64,000 bases of DNA from Parahoeflea alexandrii. GTDB taxonomy: Bacteria > Pseudomonadota > Alphaproteobacteria > Rhizobiales > Rhizobiaceae. The DNA lies in contig NZ_JAAAML010000006.1 of NCBI RefSeq assembly GCF_024105735.1, positions 1 to 64,000 of the forward strand, written 5' to 3'. Shown piece after piece: positions 1 to 9,607 of the stretch. How positions within the stretch are numbered: the first letter of the stretch is position 1; each line of letters opens with the position of its first letter. The notes beneath the pieces are model-generated. The model was not told where the DNA came from and searched no databases. It was given only the letters and a program-made list of their open reading frames with translations. Position numbers and translations under genes: made by a program.

Positions 1-50
1 CAATATAGGATCACTGCGCTGGCGCAAAGACGTAGTCTTTGCTGGCGAAG

Positions 51-176
51 TAGCTCGTCGTCCTTCGGACCATAACCTGAAATCCTCTCGGCGGTTGCTG
101 CGCAATCGCCTGCCAGATCAGCGGGTCGCAGGTTCAAATCCTGCCCCCGAAACCAAATCAATCCTTCACAATGGAA
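51..176 (+). repeat. tRNA 3'-end-like remnant in a dispersed repeat (copy A)
   Basis: Positions 128-144 form a perfect T-arm: GCAGG, loop TTCAAAT, CCTGC. It is followed by a seven-base acceptor-like strand CCCCGAA and ACCA at 152-155. No matching 5' acceptor strand or intact D and anticodon arms are visible upstream, so this is a tRNA 3' fragment or a tRNA-derived repeat, not a working tRNA. The block TCCTTCGGACCATAA (61-75), CGCAAT and CAGCGGGTC recurs near 10975-11040, so it belongs to a repeated unit. The rest of 1-263 shows no gene. Confidence 0.45.
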
Positions 177-263
177 ATCTATGACTGGCGCAAAGCTCCG
201 ATTCACCGCCGAAACGACTTCTCGCGTAAAGCGCCAAAACACGAAATCAGATCTGCCTTAACC

Positions 264-1508
264 CGAGCCCCTGAACTTCCTCCTCATTTTGGTAGAGTCC
301 ATCACAGATCAGGAGACGGACGAATGAAGCGTTAACGGTTCACGGAAGAACAGATAATCGAGATACTGAAGGAGCAGGAGGCGGGCGCGAAGACAGCCGA
401 TGTCTGCCGCAAGCACGGCATCTCGGACGCAACCCTCTACAAATAAGGCGAAGTTATGGCGGCATGGAGGTGTCCGATGCCCGCAAGCTGAATGCGCATG
501 AGGACGGGAATGCCAAGCGCAAGAAGCTTCTCGCTGTGACCATGTTGGACAATGCGATCCTGAAGGATGGAGCCTAAAAGAAATGGTGACGCCCCTCTCA
601 GCGGCGCTCCGCTTGTCTGCCGGCAATGGATGTGAAGCTGGATGCGGTGGCTCATGTCTGTGCGCAGCATGGGGTGAGCCAGCGTCGGGCGTGCGAGGTG
701 TTGTCGGTTGATCGGTCGAGCATGCGATATCATAGCGTTCGGTCTGACGATGCATCCATTCGTGAGGCGATGAAGAAGGTGGCTGCTGAGCGCCGCCGCT
801 TCGGCTATCGCCGCATCCACGTCTTGAGCGATCGGCAGGGGATCGTCATGAACCTGAAGAAGCTCAGGCATTTCTATTGGAATGAGAAGCTGACCTTGCG
901 CAAACGCGGCGCCCGCAAGCGGGCCTTGGGAACGAGGTGTCCCCTAGCTCTGCCCTCGCGCCGCAATGAGCGCTGGAGCCTGGACTTCGTCAGCGATGCC
1001 TTCACGGACGGCCGAGGCTTCCGTGTTCTGGTCGTCGTCGACGACTTTACCCGCGAATGCCTGTGCCTTGTCACCGATACATCCCTGTCGAGCGCTTGGG
1101 TTGCCCACGAGCTGGACAGTCTGATCGCCAGGCGGGTAAGCCCAAGACGATCGTCTCCCACAATGGCGCGGAGATGACCAGCATGGCCATCCTCAAATGG
1201 CGCCAAGAGACCAAGGTCGAATAGCACTACATCGCCCCCGGTAAGCCGATGCAGAACGGCTTCGTCGAAAGCTTCAACGACAGCTTTCGCGATGAGTGCC
1301 TCAACGAGCCCTGTTCTCGTCGCTCGCCCAAGCCCGCGCCGCCATTACCGCATTGAAGGAGGATTACAACCGAAATAGACCGCACTCATCGCTGGGCAAT
1401 ATTACGCCCAGCGAGTTCGCAGGGAGAATGGCTATGGAAAAACAGGCCGCATAAGGTCAGATTGAAAACCGAAGACTCTCCCGAAAACTGGTTGGAAGTT
1501 GGGTCTCA
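264..1508 (+). mobile_element. decayed IS3-family insertion sequence
   Basis: Imperfect terminal inverted repeats lie at about 264-298 and 1475-1508. Both share AACTTCC, a TTTT block and AGAGT in the same order, and the right end finishes in TCA, as is usual for IS3-family ends. Between them are the remains of an orfA/orfB transposase. No clear target-site duplication is visible. The element is immobile by itself because the transposase is broken at several points. It sits just upstream of hydantoinase module 1 and may mark how the left edge of the island was rearranged. Confidence 0.7.
324..1454 (+). pseudogene. IS3-family transposase orfA/orfB pseudogene
   Basis: From ATG 324 the reading matches an IS3 orfA N-terminus (RFTEEQIIEILKEQEAG, then a helix-turn-helix), but it is stopped at codon 4 (TAA 333-335) and again at TAA 444-446. 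OrfB resumes at 626 with the usual regions: REAMKKVAAERRRFGYRRIH, then the rve/DDE core with WSLDFVSDAF. The frame is lost near 1130. In the restored frame the second catalytic aspartate of the usual SDNG motif is His (CAC at 1159-1161) and a tryptophan codon has become TAG (1222-1224). The ESFN glutamate region follows at about 1262-1300, then another frameshift, and HSSLGNITPSEFA ends at 1454. It is a dead remnant of an IS407-like transposase. Confidence 0.8.
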
Positions 1509-1641
1509 GGTCACAAAAAAACAGCGAACAAGTTGGATCGGAACCGCGGCAGACACCTATAGCGATCTGGTTAACCCTGGGGGCCGCGTCCAGCCCGCTG
1601 TAGGTGCCCTTCCCCTGGGCAGGGAACTAAGTCTCGCCAGC

Positions 1642-1663
1642 CCGGCTTGGTATGCCGGTTTTT
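1642..1663 (+). terminator. rho-independent terminator-like hairpin
   Basis: CCGGC (1642-1646) pairs with GCCGG (1654-1658) around a seven-base loop, followed by TTTTT. It lies in the 277-base gap between the IS remnant and the next gene. No other feature is evident in that gap, and no convincing promoter could be picked out by eye. Confidence 0.5.
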
Positions 1664-1785
1664 CATGACACGCCGTAAAGCCAAAATATTGGTAAATGAA
1701 ATTACCGGTCTCAGAGTGTTTGTGATTATCTCCTTGAACTTCCAGAAAAGATGCACCAGTCTCTCTCCACCAAGTCAATAAACTG

Positions 1786-2670
1786 ATGGGAACGAGCTAC
1801 GGAGGCATGGGGATCGAGCGCACCGAATCCGGTCACCAGTTCTTACCAATCGGAGAGGCTGCACAGCTTCTCGGGTTGAGCCGGATCCGCTTACGCGAAG
1901 CAATCACGAAAGGATTGCTGTCCGCCCGCCGAGACAACGAAGGCCACCTTCGGGTGGACCTGAGCACTTTGCCGAAAGATTTCGACGCCCGGCTGACAAG
2001 AGAAAAGGCTCAACCCGGCGAGCTGCTTGAAACCCTTTTTGACGAAATCGAAGAGCTACAATTTCATGTGGCTGGCCGCGATGCTGATATCGAGCGGCTG
2101 ACCTCGCTTCTTGAACGCCAGGACGCGACGCTCGAGCGATCGCTGGAGCTCAACGAACGCGGCGCGGTAGCCACGTCTCCAAACCACATCGCAAAAGACG
2201 GCAGCGCCAGCGCTCTGGCTGATGTCTCGGAGCGCGCATTTGTGTTGCTCGACGATGTTGCCGACCGTCTCGAAACCGCAATGGCTCAAAACGACAAGTT
2301 CCGCCATCTGGTAGAGCGGGCACTCGACCTGTCGGAACGTGCCGCATCGGGTTCCGGTGACAAGATCGAAGAGCTGTCCGGAGCTGTGGAGCGAGCGCTG
2401 AACCTGTTGGACCGCTCGTTGCAGGAAGGTGAAACCAAAAGCGAGGCAGCCACACGATTGACCGAGTTGCTGGACCGCGCGCTGACCACAAGCCAGCAGC
2501 TGGAACAGCAGGTCCAGAACAAGGTTGAAGTGATCAGTCGTCAGGAAGAGACGGTGGGAAAACTGCTTGGCATTTCCGAGCGGGCGGTCGGTCTTGCCGG
2601 CAGTGCACAGCAGCGCCCATGGCGATGGCTGAACTGGTTTACAGGAAGACGGATGAATTCAGGCAATTGA
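1786..2670 (+). CDS. helix-turn-helix DNA-binding protein with long coiled coil
   Basis: The protein has 294 residues. Residues about 18-60 look like an excisionase/MerR-type winged helix: PIGEAAQLLGLSRIRLREAI, then a GHLRVDL wing. Residues about 70-275 are predicted coiled coil rich in Glu, Leu and Arg, with a recurring degenerate unit (LERSLELNERG, VERALDLSERA, VERALNLLDRS, LTELLDRAL, LGISERAVG). A short Trp-rich tail (WRWLNWF) ends the protein. It lies 43 bases upstream of hyuA1 on the same strand and is probably cotranscribed. The family is not recognised; a DNA-binding regulator or a scaffold is inferred. The start is uncertain: ATG 1786 has no good ribosome site, and ATG 1807 has GGAGG only one base away. 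Confidence 0.7.
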   Translation: MGTSYGGMGIERTESGHQFLPIGEAAQLLGLSRIRLREAITKGLLSARRDNEGHLRVDLSTLPKDFDARLTREKAQPGELLETLFDEIEELQFHVAGRDADIERLTSLLERQDATLERSLELNERGAVATSPNHIAKDGSASALADVSERAFVLLDDVADRLETAMAQNDKFRHLVERALDLSERAASGSGDKIEELSGAVERALNLLDRSLQEGETKSEAATRLTELLDRALTTSQQLEQQVQNKVEVISRQEETVGKLLGISERAVGLAGSAQQRPWRWLNWFTGRRMNSGN

Positions 2671-2713
2671 TCGGACCAGACGGGCGATCGACATTGACGG
2701 GGTACAGAGCAGC

Positions 2714-4909
2714 ATGAACAGCACCGACGATTTGATCAAACGTTATGAAGACCGACTTGCCGCATTCGAGGCGCGCTTGCGCCGCATGGAAGCAGGCACC
2801 GGCCCTGTGCCGCAACTGCGCTCCCAAGCCCGTGCAGGCGGCGGACTGCGCCTGGGTGTCGATGTCGGCGGCACCTTCACGGACCTGCTGTTGCTTGATG
2901 AAAAGAATGGCCGCACCTTTACCGCCAAGGTGCCCTCGACGCCGTCCGACAGTTCGATCGGTGTTCTCAACGGCATTGAGAAGATCTGCCGCGAGGCTGG
3001 GATCGAGCCCAGAGAGATCACCGAAGTGATGCACGGCACGACCGTTGCAACGAACACGGTGCTTACGAGTTCTGGCGCTCTGGTCGGACTGGTGACGACC
3101 AAGGGCTACCGGGACGTGCTTCAGATCGCGCGGTCTTACGTTCCGGGCGGCCTGGGTGGTTGGGTGATCTGGAACAAGTCCGCGCCTCTGGCGCCGCTGG
3201 AATATACAATCGAGGCCGAAGAACGCATGGATGCCAACGGAACGGCAATCGTTCCGCTGGATGAGAAGGCGATCCGCAAAAGCCTGAAGTCGCTGCTCAA
3301 CAGCGGCATTGAGGCGCTTACGATTGCTCTCTTCAACTCCTATGCCAATGACGCCCATGAACTGCGGATTGCAGAGATCGCGCGGGAGATCGCGCCTGAT
3401 ATTCCGGTTTCGACATCGGCATCGATCATGCCGGAAATGTACGAGTACGAGCGGACCGAAACCACGGTCGTCAATTCCTATGTCCGGCCGGTGGTGTCGA
3501 AGTATGTCTCCAACCTGCAAAAGGAACTGCAGCAGCGCATGGGAGACGTCATGTTGCAGATCCTGCGCTCGGATGGCGGACTATCATCGGCACAGCTGGC
3601 GATGGACCAGCCGGTGAACCTTCTAATGTCGGGTCCCGCTGGCGGCGTTTCTGGCGCGCTCTGGATTGCCAAGCAGGCAGACGTCAAGAACCTGCTCACA
3701 TTCGACATGGGTGGGACGTCGACCGATGTGGCGCTGATCGAGAATTCGATCGCCCGGACAAGGCGCGAGACCCGTGTCGCCGATGTCACGGTCCGGGCGC
3801 CGTCGATCGACGTGCGAACTGTCGGCGCCGGCGGCGGCTCCATTGCCTATGTCCCGGAGCTGACAAAGGCACTGCGTGTCGGGCCGCAGTCGGCGGGAGC
3901 GGTTCCCGGCCCCTCGGCTTACAACAAGGGCGGCGAACAGCCCACCGTGACGGACGCCAACGTGGTGCTCGGATATCTTCCCTCCGACGCCAAGCTGGGC
4001 GGCGACATGGAGATCAGCCGCGACCTCGCGGTCAAGTCGGTGAGCGGGATCGCCGATGCATTGTCGATATCCGTCGAGGAAGCCGCCGAAGGCATCATCA
4101 AGATCGTCAACGAGAACATGTGCGGCGCGCTCCGCCTGGTCTCAGTCGAACAAGGCTATGATCCGCGCGAATTTGCGCTGATGGGCTTTGGCGGAGCCGG
4201 CCCGCTGCATGTCAATGCGCTGGCCAAGCTGATCAATTCATGGCCGGCGATCATTCCGCCCGGTCCCGGCGTTCTCTGCGCCTATGGCGACGCGACCACG
4301 CGGTTGCGCAACGAGGCAAGCCAGACCTTTGTAACCAGGATCTCCGACACCTCGGACCGGAAAATCGGCGACATGCTCGAGGCTTTGCAGAAAAGTGCGG
4401 CGGAAGCCCTGAGCGAGGAGGGCGTTGCACCCGAGGAGCAGGACGCCTTCTACCAGATCGACATCCGCTATCGCGGGCAGGGCATGAAGCTGACGATAAA
4501 CATATCGCCGGAAGACTTCGCGCGTGATGGGCTCGCCGGCGTTGCAGAGCGCTTCGACAAGGAGCACGAACAGCTCTTCACCTTCGCGCTTGACGCCGAC
4601 CACGAACTGGTCGGCCTGCGAACCGTGGTTCAGGGTGCTGAAAAGAGCTTCATTGCACCTGGCCGAGGCAAGGCAGGCACAGATGCATCGGGCGCCCGTG
4701 TCCAATCCACCAAGCTTTACACCGATGGCAAATGGCGCGACGCGCATATCTACGATCGCGGCAAGCTCAATCCCGGAAACCGGATCGACGGACCTGCGGT
4801 GCTGACGGAAATGGATTCAACGTCGCTGATCCTGCACGATCATGTCGGCATCGTCGACCCGGTCGGCAATGTGCTGATCTGGCCCGCAAATCACAAAAAC
4901 GCTCGCTGA
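2714..4909 (+). CDS. hyuA: hydantoinase/oxoprolinase subunit A (HyuA family), module 1, with N-terminal coiled coil
   Basis: This 731-residue protein matches the full HyuA family, which together with HyuB hydrolyses or carboxylates cyclic amides and ketones at the cost of ATP. Visible motifs are the actin-fold phosphate loop GVDVGGTFTD (about residue 50), HGTTVATNTVL, FDMGGTSTDVALI and GFGGAGPLHVNALAKL. Before the first motif is an extra 40-45 residue extension with a heptad segment (YEDRLAAFEARLRRME, residues 11-26) that HyuA2 lacks. A closely similar segment begins the permease at 9608. hyuB1 starts 12 bases downstream. The substrate cannot be read from sequence; N-methylhydantoin, oxoproline, lactam or imide are all possible. 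Confidence 0.9.
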   Translation: MNSTDDLIKRYEDRLAAFEARLRRMEAGTGPVPQLRSQARAGGGLRLGVDVGGTFTDLLLLDEKNGRTFTAKVPSTPSDSSIGVLNGIEKICREAGIEPREITEVMHGTTVATNTVLTSSGALVGLVTTKGYRDVLQIARSYVPGGLGGWVIWNKSAPLAPLEYTIEAEERMDANGTAIVPLDEKAIRKSLKSLLNSGIEALTIALFNSYANDAHELRIAEIAREIAPDIPVSTSASIMPEMYEYERTETTVVNSYVRPVVSKYVSNLQKELQQRMGDVMLQILRSDGGLSSAQLAMDQPVNLLMSGPAGGVSGALWIAKQADVKNLLTFDMGGTSTDVALIENSIARTRRETRVADVTVRAPSIDVRTVGAGGGSIAYVPELTKALRVGPQSAGAVPGPSAYNKGGEQPTVTDANVVLGYLPSDAKLGGDMEISRDLAVKSVSGIADALSISVEEAAEGIIKIVNENMCGALRLVSVEQGYDPREFALMGFGGAGPLHVNALAKLINSWPAIIPPGPGVLCAYGDATTRLRNEASQTFVTRISDTSDRKIGDMLEALQKSAAEALSEEGVAPEEQDAFYQIDIRYRGQGMKLTINISPEDFARDGLAGVAERFDKEHEQLFTFALDADHELVGLRTVVQGAEKSFIAPGRGKAGTDASGARVQSTKLYTDGKWRDAHIYDRGKLNPGNRIDGPAVLTEMDSTSLILHDHVGIVDPVGNVLIWPANHKNAR

Positions 4910-4921
4910 GGAAAGTCCACC

Positions 4922-6808
4922 ATGGCCGCCACAATTGTCGAGACAAACACCAAGCCGTTCAACCGGGTTCAGGTCGATCCGATCACCCTGGACATCGTCG
5001 AAAACGCCTTGAGAAATGCGCGAACCGAAATGGACGCCGTGCTGTTTAGAACCGCGATGTCACCCGGCATCCGCGAGCAGCACGACGCCTTTCCGATGAT
5101 CGCCAACCAGGAAGGCAAGATGGTGGTCGGCCAGTTCGGCTCCTTCCTCTACGGCTTCATCAACGGCTATGACGGCACAATCGAGGATGGCGACATCTTC
5201 ATCACAAACGACCCTTATTCCTGCAACGGCGCCGTCAGTCATCTCAATGACTGGCTGTTGATGATGCCAATCTTTCATGAAGGCAAGCTGGTCAGCTGGG
5301 CCGCTATGTTCGGTCACATGACGGATGTCGGCGGCAAGGTTCCCGGTTCGCTGCCGACCGACGCCAAGATGATCTTCGAGGAGGGCATCATCATCCCTCC
5401 GACCAAGATCTACCGGAAGGGACAGCTCGCTGACGAGATCCTCAACATTCTTCTGCACAACACCCGCATGCCGGAATGGAACAAGTCCGACTTTTTCGCC
5501 ATCATTGCCGCGTTGCGGCTGGCGGAGCGACGGGTTCGCGAGAACATCGACCGCTTCGGCGCCGACTATTACATTTCCGCCATGTGGGACATGCTCGACC
5601 GCAACAGGGCGGCGATGAGCGCGATTATCCAGATGATCATTCCCGAAGCCGTCGATGGAAAGAAGGCCTCTTTCGAGGACTGGATAGATGATGATGGCAT
5701 GGGCAACGGTCCCTACAAGATTGCCTGCTCGCTGCACCGCGAGGGCGAGATCGCCTATTTCGATTTCTCCGAAAGCGATCCGCAGAGTTTTTCGTCGATC
5801 AATTTCCTGCTGAACGAAGAAATGTTCAAGATGTTCTTCGGGGCATTCACCATCAATCTGTTCGATCCGCAGATCCTGTTCAATGACGGCTTTTACGACC
5901 TGATCGAGGTTCACATCCCGGAAGGTTGCATTCTCAAACCGAAGAAGCCTGCGGCGCTCTCCTGCCGGACCCACATGCTGGGCCGGATCTTCGACCTGAT
6001 GGGCGGATTGCTGGGGCAGGGAGCGCCAGATGCGCTCAACGCTGCCGGCTTCTCCGACAGCCCGCACTTCATGTATTCCGGCTTCAACACCCAGGGCGAA
6101 TGGTACCAGCTTTTCCAGATCGGCTTCGGTGGCGTGCCGGGCCGTCCGGCCGGCGACGGCCCTGACGGGCATTCCATGTGGCCCGCCTTCACCAATGTTC
6201 CCAACGAATTTCTTGAGGCCTATTTTCCTTTGCGCATCCGTGAATACGCAACCATCCCCGACAGTGGCGGAGCCGGCTTGCATCGCGGCGGCAACGGGAT
6301 CGTGATTGCCTACGAAATGATGGAGAAGGGCGAAATTTCAATCCACGACGATCGCTGGCTGACCTATCCGTGGGGTGTAAATGGTGGCGAGCCGGGAATG
6401 CGCTCGACCAAGCGGCTGGTCCGCAAGACCGGCGAGGAGGAGAACATTCCGTCGAAATGCGATCGTGTCGCGGTCGAACCAGGTGACATGCTTTACTTCA
6501 ACACATGGGGGGGCGGCGGCTGGGGCGACCCGCTGGCGCGTGATGCCGAGCTGGTGGCGATGGACGTCAAACGCGGGCTTGTGACGCCGGAAGGCGCCAG
6601 GCGCTACGGCGTCGTGATCGAAGACGGCGAGGTCGATACGCGGGCCACCAGAAAGCTGCGGGAGAAAATGGCAGCCGACCAGGTCAAGCCGCTGTTCAAT
6701 CGCGGTTTCGAGTCGATCGAGGAGTTGAAGGGGCGGTGCAAGAAGGAGACCGGTTTCGAGCCTCCTGTGGCGCCGGTGTTTCGTCGCTTTGCCCAGGCAG
6801 CGGAATAG
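4922..6808 (+). CDS. hyuB: hydantoinase/oxoprolinase subunit B (HyuB family), module 1
   Basis: This 628-residue protein is full length for HyuB, the partner of HyuA in ATP-dependent N-methylhydantoinase, 5-oxoprolinase, acetone or acetophenone carboxylase and caprolactamase-type enzymes. Family hallmarks are DPITLDIVENALRNAR near the start, SPGIREQHDAFPM, NDPYSCNGAVSHLNDW, GHMTDVGGKVPGS and a Gly-rich C-terminal segment (WGGGGWGDPL). The start ATG 4922 has GAGGAAAG in position. It follows hyuA1 by 12 bases, so the two form one unit. The C-terminal tail (KPLFNRGFESIEELKG) is slightly longer than in HyuB2. Confidence 0.92.
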   Translation: MAATIVETNTKPFNRVQVDPITLDIVENALRNARTEMDAVLFRTAMSPGIREQHDAFPMIANQEGKMVVGQFGSFLYGFINGYDGTIEDGDIFITNDPYSCNGAVSHLNDWLLMMPIFHEGKLVSWAAMFGHMTDVGGKVPGSLPTDAKMIFEEGIIIPPTKIYRKGQLADEILNILLHNTRMPEWNKSDFFAIIAALRLAERRVRENIDRFGADYYISAMWDMLDRNRAAMSAIIQMIIPEAVDGKKASFEDWIDDDGMGNGPYKIACSLHREGEIAYFDFSESDPQSFSSINFLLNEEMFKMFFGAFTINLFDPQILFNDGFYDLIEVHIPEGCILKPKKPAALSCRTHMLGRIFDLMGGLLGQGAPDALNAAGFSDSPHFMYSGFNTQGEWYQLFQIGFGGVPGRPAGDGPDGHSMWPAFTNVPNEFLEAYFPLRIREYATIPDSGGAGLHRGGNGIVIAYEMMEKGEISIHDDRWLTYPWGVNGGEPGMRSTKRLVRKTGEEENIPSKCDRVAVEPGDMLYFNTWGGGGWGDPLARDAELVAMDVKRGLVTPEGARRYGVVIEDGEVDTRATRKLREKMAADQVKPLFNRGFESIEELKGRCKKETGFEPPVAPVFRRFAQAAE

Positions 6809-6831
6809 GAAGGACAGGTGGCCGGTCTAGA

Positions 6832-6853
6832 CCCGAACAATGGGCGGTTCGGG
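6832..6853 (+). other. intercistronic stem-loop between hyuB1 and the binding-protein gene
   Basis: CCCGAAC (6832-6838) pairs with GTTCGGG (6847-6853) around an eight-base loop. No T-run follows, so it is unlikely to be a strong terminator. It stands 83 bases before the binding-protein start. Such hairpins often mark processing sites that let the binding protein be made in excess of its neighbours; that role is inferred. Confidence 0.35.
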
Positions 6854-6935
6854 CACCACGTCTGGCAAGTCTCTACCGAAGATGCAGTCACATAAAGGCA
6901 TACAAGACGTCATTTTTAACAAGGAGAACTGACCA

Positions 6936-8024
6936 ATGAAGAACCTGATACTTCCGACCTTGGGCGGATTGCTCATGCTCGCGGTTCCCGCGAAGGCTGA
7001 CATGGCCGCTGCCGAGGCCCTGATCGCAAAACACAGCCAGCTGCCCACGTTCGAAGCGCCCGGGCCTGCCTTCGACGCCAAGGCGTGCATGAAGGACAAG
7101 AAGATGTTTGTCATACCCTTGACCAACGCCAATCCCTTCAACGCCGCGATCAGCCAGGGCTTTGTCGATGCAGCGGCCATGGTGGGTTTCGAATTGCGCG
7201 ACTGGGAAACCCAGATGGATCCGGCCGGCTGGATTCAGGGCATCAACACGGCAACGGCAGAAGGCTTTGACCTGATCGACCTGCAGGGCGGTCTGCCGCC
7301 CGAGTTTCTGGTTCCTCAGATCACCGAGGCCCGTACCGCCGGTGTGAAAGTCACAGCGACCCACAACTGGGATGCGACGACCCAGACGGTGCCCGACTTC
7401 ATGGATGGTGCCGCCAACACCGACTATGTGACAGTCGGCGAAATCATTGCCGCATGGGCCATGGTGAAAACCGGCGGCAAGGTGAATGCCATCGTGCTCG
7501 GTCCAGACGAGATCACGCCGACAGCCCCGTTGCGCGATGCGATCATCGGTTATCTGAAAGACAACTGCCCTGACTGCAAGACGCAGTACATCAACGTTCC
7601 TGTAAACGACTGGGCAACCAAGACCCAGCCGGCCGTGCAGAATGCGCTGCTCGCTGATCCGACCATCAACTATGTGCTGCCGGTCTACGATTCGATGTCG
7701 CAGTTCATCGTCCCTGCCATCCAGATCGCGGGTTCGTCGGCAAAGATTGTCTCCTACAACGGCACACCCTTCGTGCTCGACATGATGCGCGACGGCGATA
7801 TTGTAGAGATGAATGTCGGCGAGAGCCTTGGCTGGGTCGGCATGGCCGGAACAGACGCGAATATGCGTCTTCTGTGCGGCCTTGATCCGGTCACCAAGCT
7901 GAACACGCCTGCCTATATCTTCTCGGACGAGAATGTGGCCACAGCCGGCAACCCTGCCACATTCAATGATGGATACGGCGATGTCCACAGGGCCGGGTTC
8001 GCCAAGCTCTGGGGCGTTGAGTGA
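6936..8024 (+). CDS. CUT2-type ABC transporter periplasmic substrate-binding protein, module 1
   Basis: The protein has 362 residues, starting with a signal peptide (positive N-end, hydrophobic stretch, cleavage near AKA-DM) and a good ribosome site AAGGAG. The body has the two-lobed periplasmic-binding fold of the ribose/type-I class. Features shared with the module 2 binding protein are PFDAKAC-like AFDAKAC, NCPDC, VYDSMSQFIVPA and NVGESLGW. Three conserved Cys-containing sites suggest a disulfide. It probably delivers the HyuAB substrate to the transporter encoded next. The stop overlaps the GTG start of the ATPase gene. Despite sugar-type homology, the gene context argues for a non-sugar ligand; this is inference. 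Confidence 0.85.
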   Translation: MKNLILPTLGGLLMLAVPAKADMAAAEALIAKHSQLPTFEAPGPAFDAKACMKDKKMFVIPLTNANPFNAAISQGFVDAAAMVGFELRDWETQMDPAGWIQGINTATAEGFDLIDLQGGLPPEFLVPQITEARTAGVKVTATHNWDATTQTVPDFMDGAANTDYVTVGEIIAAWAMVKTGGKVNAIVLGPDEITPTAPLRDAIIGYLKDNCPDCKTQYINVPVNDWATKTQPAVQNALLADPTINYVLPVYDSMSQFIVPAIQIAGSSAKIVSYNGTPFVLDMMRDGDIVEMNVGESLGWVGMAGTDANMRLLCGLDPVTKLNTPAYIFSDENVATAGNPATFNDGYGDVHRAGFAKLWGVE

Positions 8025-9592
8025 GATCAGAAACTGCAGGGCGCGTCGGGGAAACCGACGCGCTCGACATCCGGCATCTTTCCAAGTATTTCGGCGGTGC
8101 GGTTGCGCTTGACGACGTGTCGCTGACTGTCCGGCGCGGGGAGGTGCATGGACTGCTCGGCTCCAACGGGTCGGGCAAATCCACGCTCATCAAGGTCCTT
8201 GCCGGGTTTCATACGCCCGAACCGGGGGCCAAGATCAGCCTCTACGGAAAGAGCGTGCCGCTTCCCATTCCCGGCGCAAAGGTCAGGGAGCTGGGACTGG
8301 CCTTCGTGCATCAGCATCTGGGCCTCATTCCGTCGCTCAGCGTCACGGAAAATCTTCAAATCGGTTCGCTTTCCACCGGCCAGGACTGGGCGATCAATTG
8401 GGGTGCCGCCCATCGCGAGGCGGCCGCCATCTTTGCCCGTTTCGGCCTCGCTCTCGATCCCAAGGCGCCTGTCGGCACGCTATCTGCTGTTCAGCAGGCG
8501 CTGCTTGCGATCGTGCGCGCCTATGAGGATATTCGCAAAGCGACCGAGAACCATGTCGACCGGCCGGGTGTCCTCGTGCTCGACGAACCGACACCGTTTC
8601 TGCCAAGGGCGGGGGTCGAACAGCTTTTCGGGCTGGTGCGGCAATGCACGGAGTTGGGGGCGAGCGTCATTTTCGTCAGTCATGACGTGGACGAGGTGCG
8701 CGAGATTACCGATCGTGCAACAGTGCTGCGCGACGGTCACCTGATCGACACGGTGGTCACCGCAGATACCAGTCACGAGGCCTTCGTCGAGCGTATCATC
8801 GGCAGGACCATGGACGTTTATGCCGGCAGCAACAAACAGCCGCGGACCTCAACGCCTTCGGTGGCCGTGAGCAACCTTTCCGTCGCTGGCGTCGGCCCCC
8901 TGGGATTCGATCTTGCGGAAGGCGAAATCCTGGGTTTGACCGGCTTGATCGGATCTGGTTTCGACAATGTTCCGGCCCTCCTCTACGGCGCCCGAAAGGG
9001 AACCACCGGCCAGATGACAATCGACAACCAGAGCTTTGACCTTGCTGCGTTCAATCCCATCAAGGCGCTGGAGGCTGGAATTGCCTATCTGCCTGCCGAT
9101 CGCCTGGGCGAGGCCGGAATAGGCTCGCTTTCTGTTGGCGACAATGTGTCCATGCCGGTCTATGGCCAGTTGCGCAGCGCTCTGGGACTGACGGACCGGC
9201 AAATCGGCCGTCATGCGCGAAAACTCGGCCAGGGGGCGGGCGTGAAGCCCAACGTTCCCTCAATGTCGCTTGCCGCACTCTCCGGCGGAAACGCGCAGAA
9301 AGCCCTGATGGCCAAATGGTTGCAGATCGGGCCACGGCTTCTGTTGCTCGATGAGCCGACCCAGGGTGTCGATGTCGGTGCGCGGCAGCAGATCTGGGAT
9401 GCCCTCGACAGGACTGCACAGAGCGGGGCGGCGATCCTGGTCTCGTCTACCGACTACGAGCAATTGGCGCAGCTCTGCCATCGTGTGCTTATTTTCGCGC
9501 GTGGGCAGATCGTGGCCGAACTGTCAGGCGCTGACCTGACCAAGGACCTGATTGCCGAACATTGCTACCGTTCGATGCCTCAGCTTGCATAA
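8021..9592 (+). CDS. CUT2-type ABC transporter ATPase with two nucleotide-binding domains, module 1
   Basis: This 523-residue protein follows the RbsA/MglA plan of two fused ATPase domains. Domain 1 has Walker A GSNGSGKST (47-55) and Walker B VLVLDEPT, but its signature reads LSAVQQ rather than LSGGQ, and about ten extra residues lie between signature and Walker B. Domain 2 has the usual degenerate Walker A (GLIGSGFD), a good signature LSGGNAQKA and Walker B LLLLDEPTQGVD. The start is GTG 8021, overlapping the previous stop as GTGA. It powers uptake through the permease at 9608. The module 2 ATPase shares the odd signature and insert. Confidence 0.88.
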   Translation: MRSETAGRVGETDALDIRHLSKYFGGAVALDDVSLTVRRGEVHGLLGSNGSGKSTLIKVLAGFHTPEPGAKISLYGKSVPLPIPGAKVRELGLAFVHQHLGLIPSLSVTENLQIGSLSTGQDWAINWGAAHREAAAIFARFGLALDPKAPVGTLSAVQQALLAIVRAYEDIRKATENHVDRPGVLVLDEPTPFLPRAGVEQLFGLVRQCTELGASVIFVSHDVDEVREITDRATVLRDGHLIDTVVTADTSHEAFVERIIGRTMDVYAGSNKQPRTSTPSVAVSNLSVAGVGPLGFDLAEGEILGLTGLIGSGFDNVPALLYGARKGTTGQMTIDNQSFDLAAFNPIKALEAGIAYLPADRLGEAGIGSLSVGDNVSMPVYGQLRSALGLTDRQIGRHARKLGQGAGVKPNVPSMSLAALSGGNAQKALMAKWLQIGPRLLLLDEPTQGVDVGARQQIWDALDRTAQSGAAILVSSTDYEQLAQLCHRVLIFARGQIVAELSGADLTKDLIAEHCYRSMPQLA

Positions 9593-9607
9593 GGGATTTC
9601 AACTTTC

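Noticed and set aside
51-155. Functional tRNA gene
   Set aside because: Only the T-arm and 3' acceptor with ACCA fit; no pairing 5' acceptor, D-arm or anticodon arm could be drawn.
1462-1668. Small open frame after the IS remnant
   Set aside because: It runs from the IS inverted repeat into a terminator-like hairpin and has no ribosome site or recognisable domain.
5060-6283. Long open frame of 407 codons on the minus strand inside hyuB1
   Set aside because: It is fully antisense to a complete HyuB with all family motifs; high GC makes such shadow frames common. The same holds for frames opposite hyuA2, hyuB2, the binding proteins and smoE.
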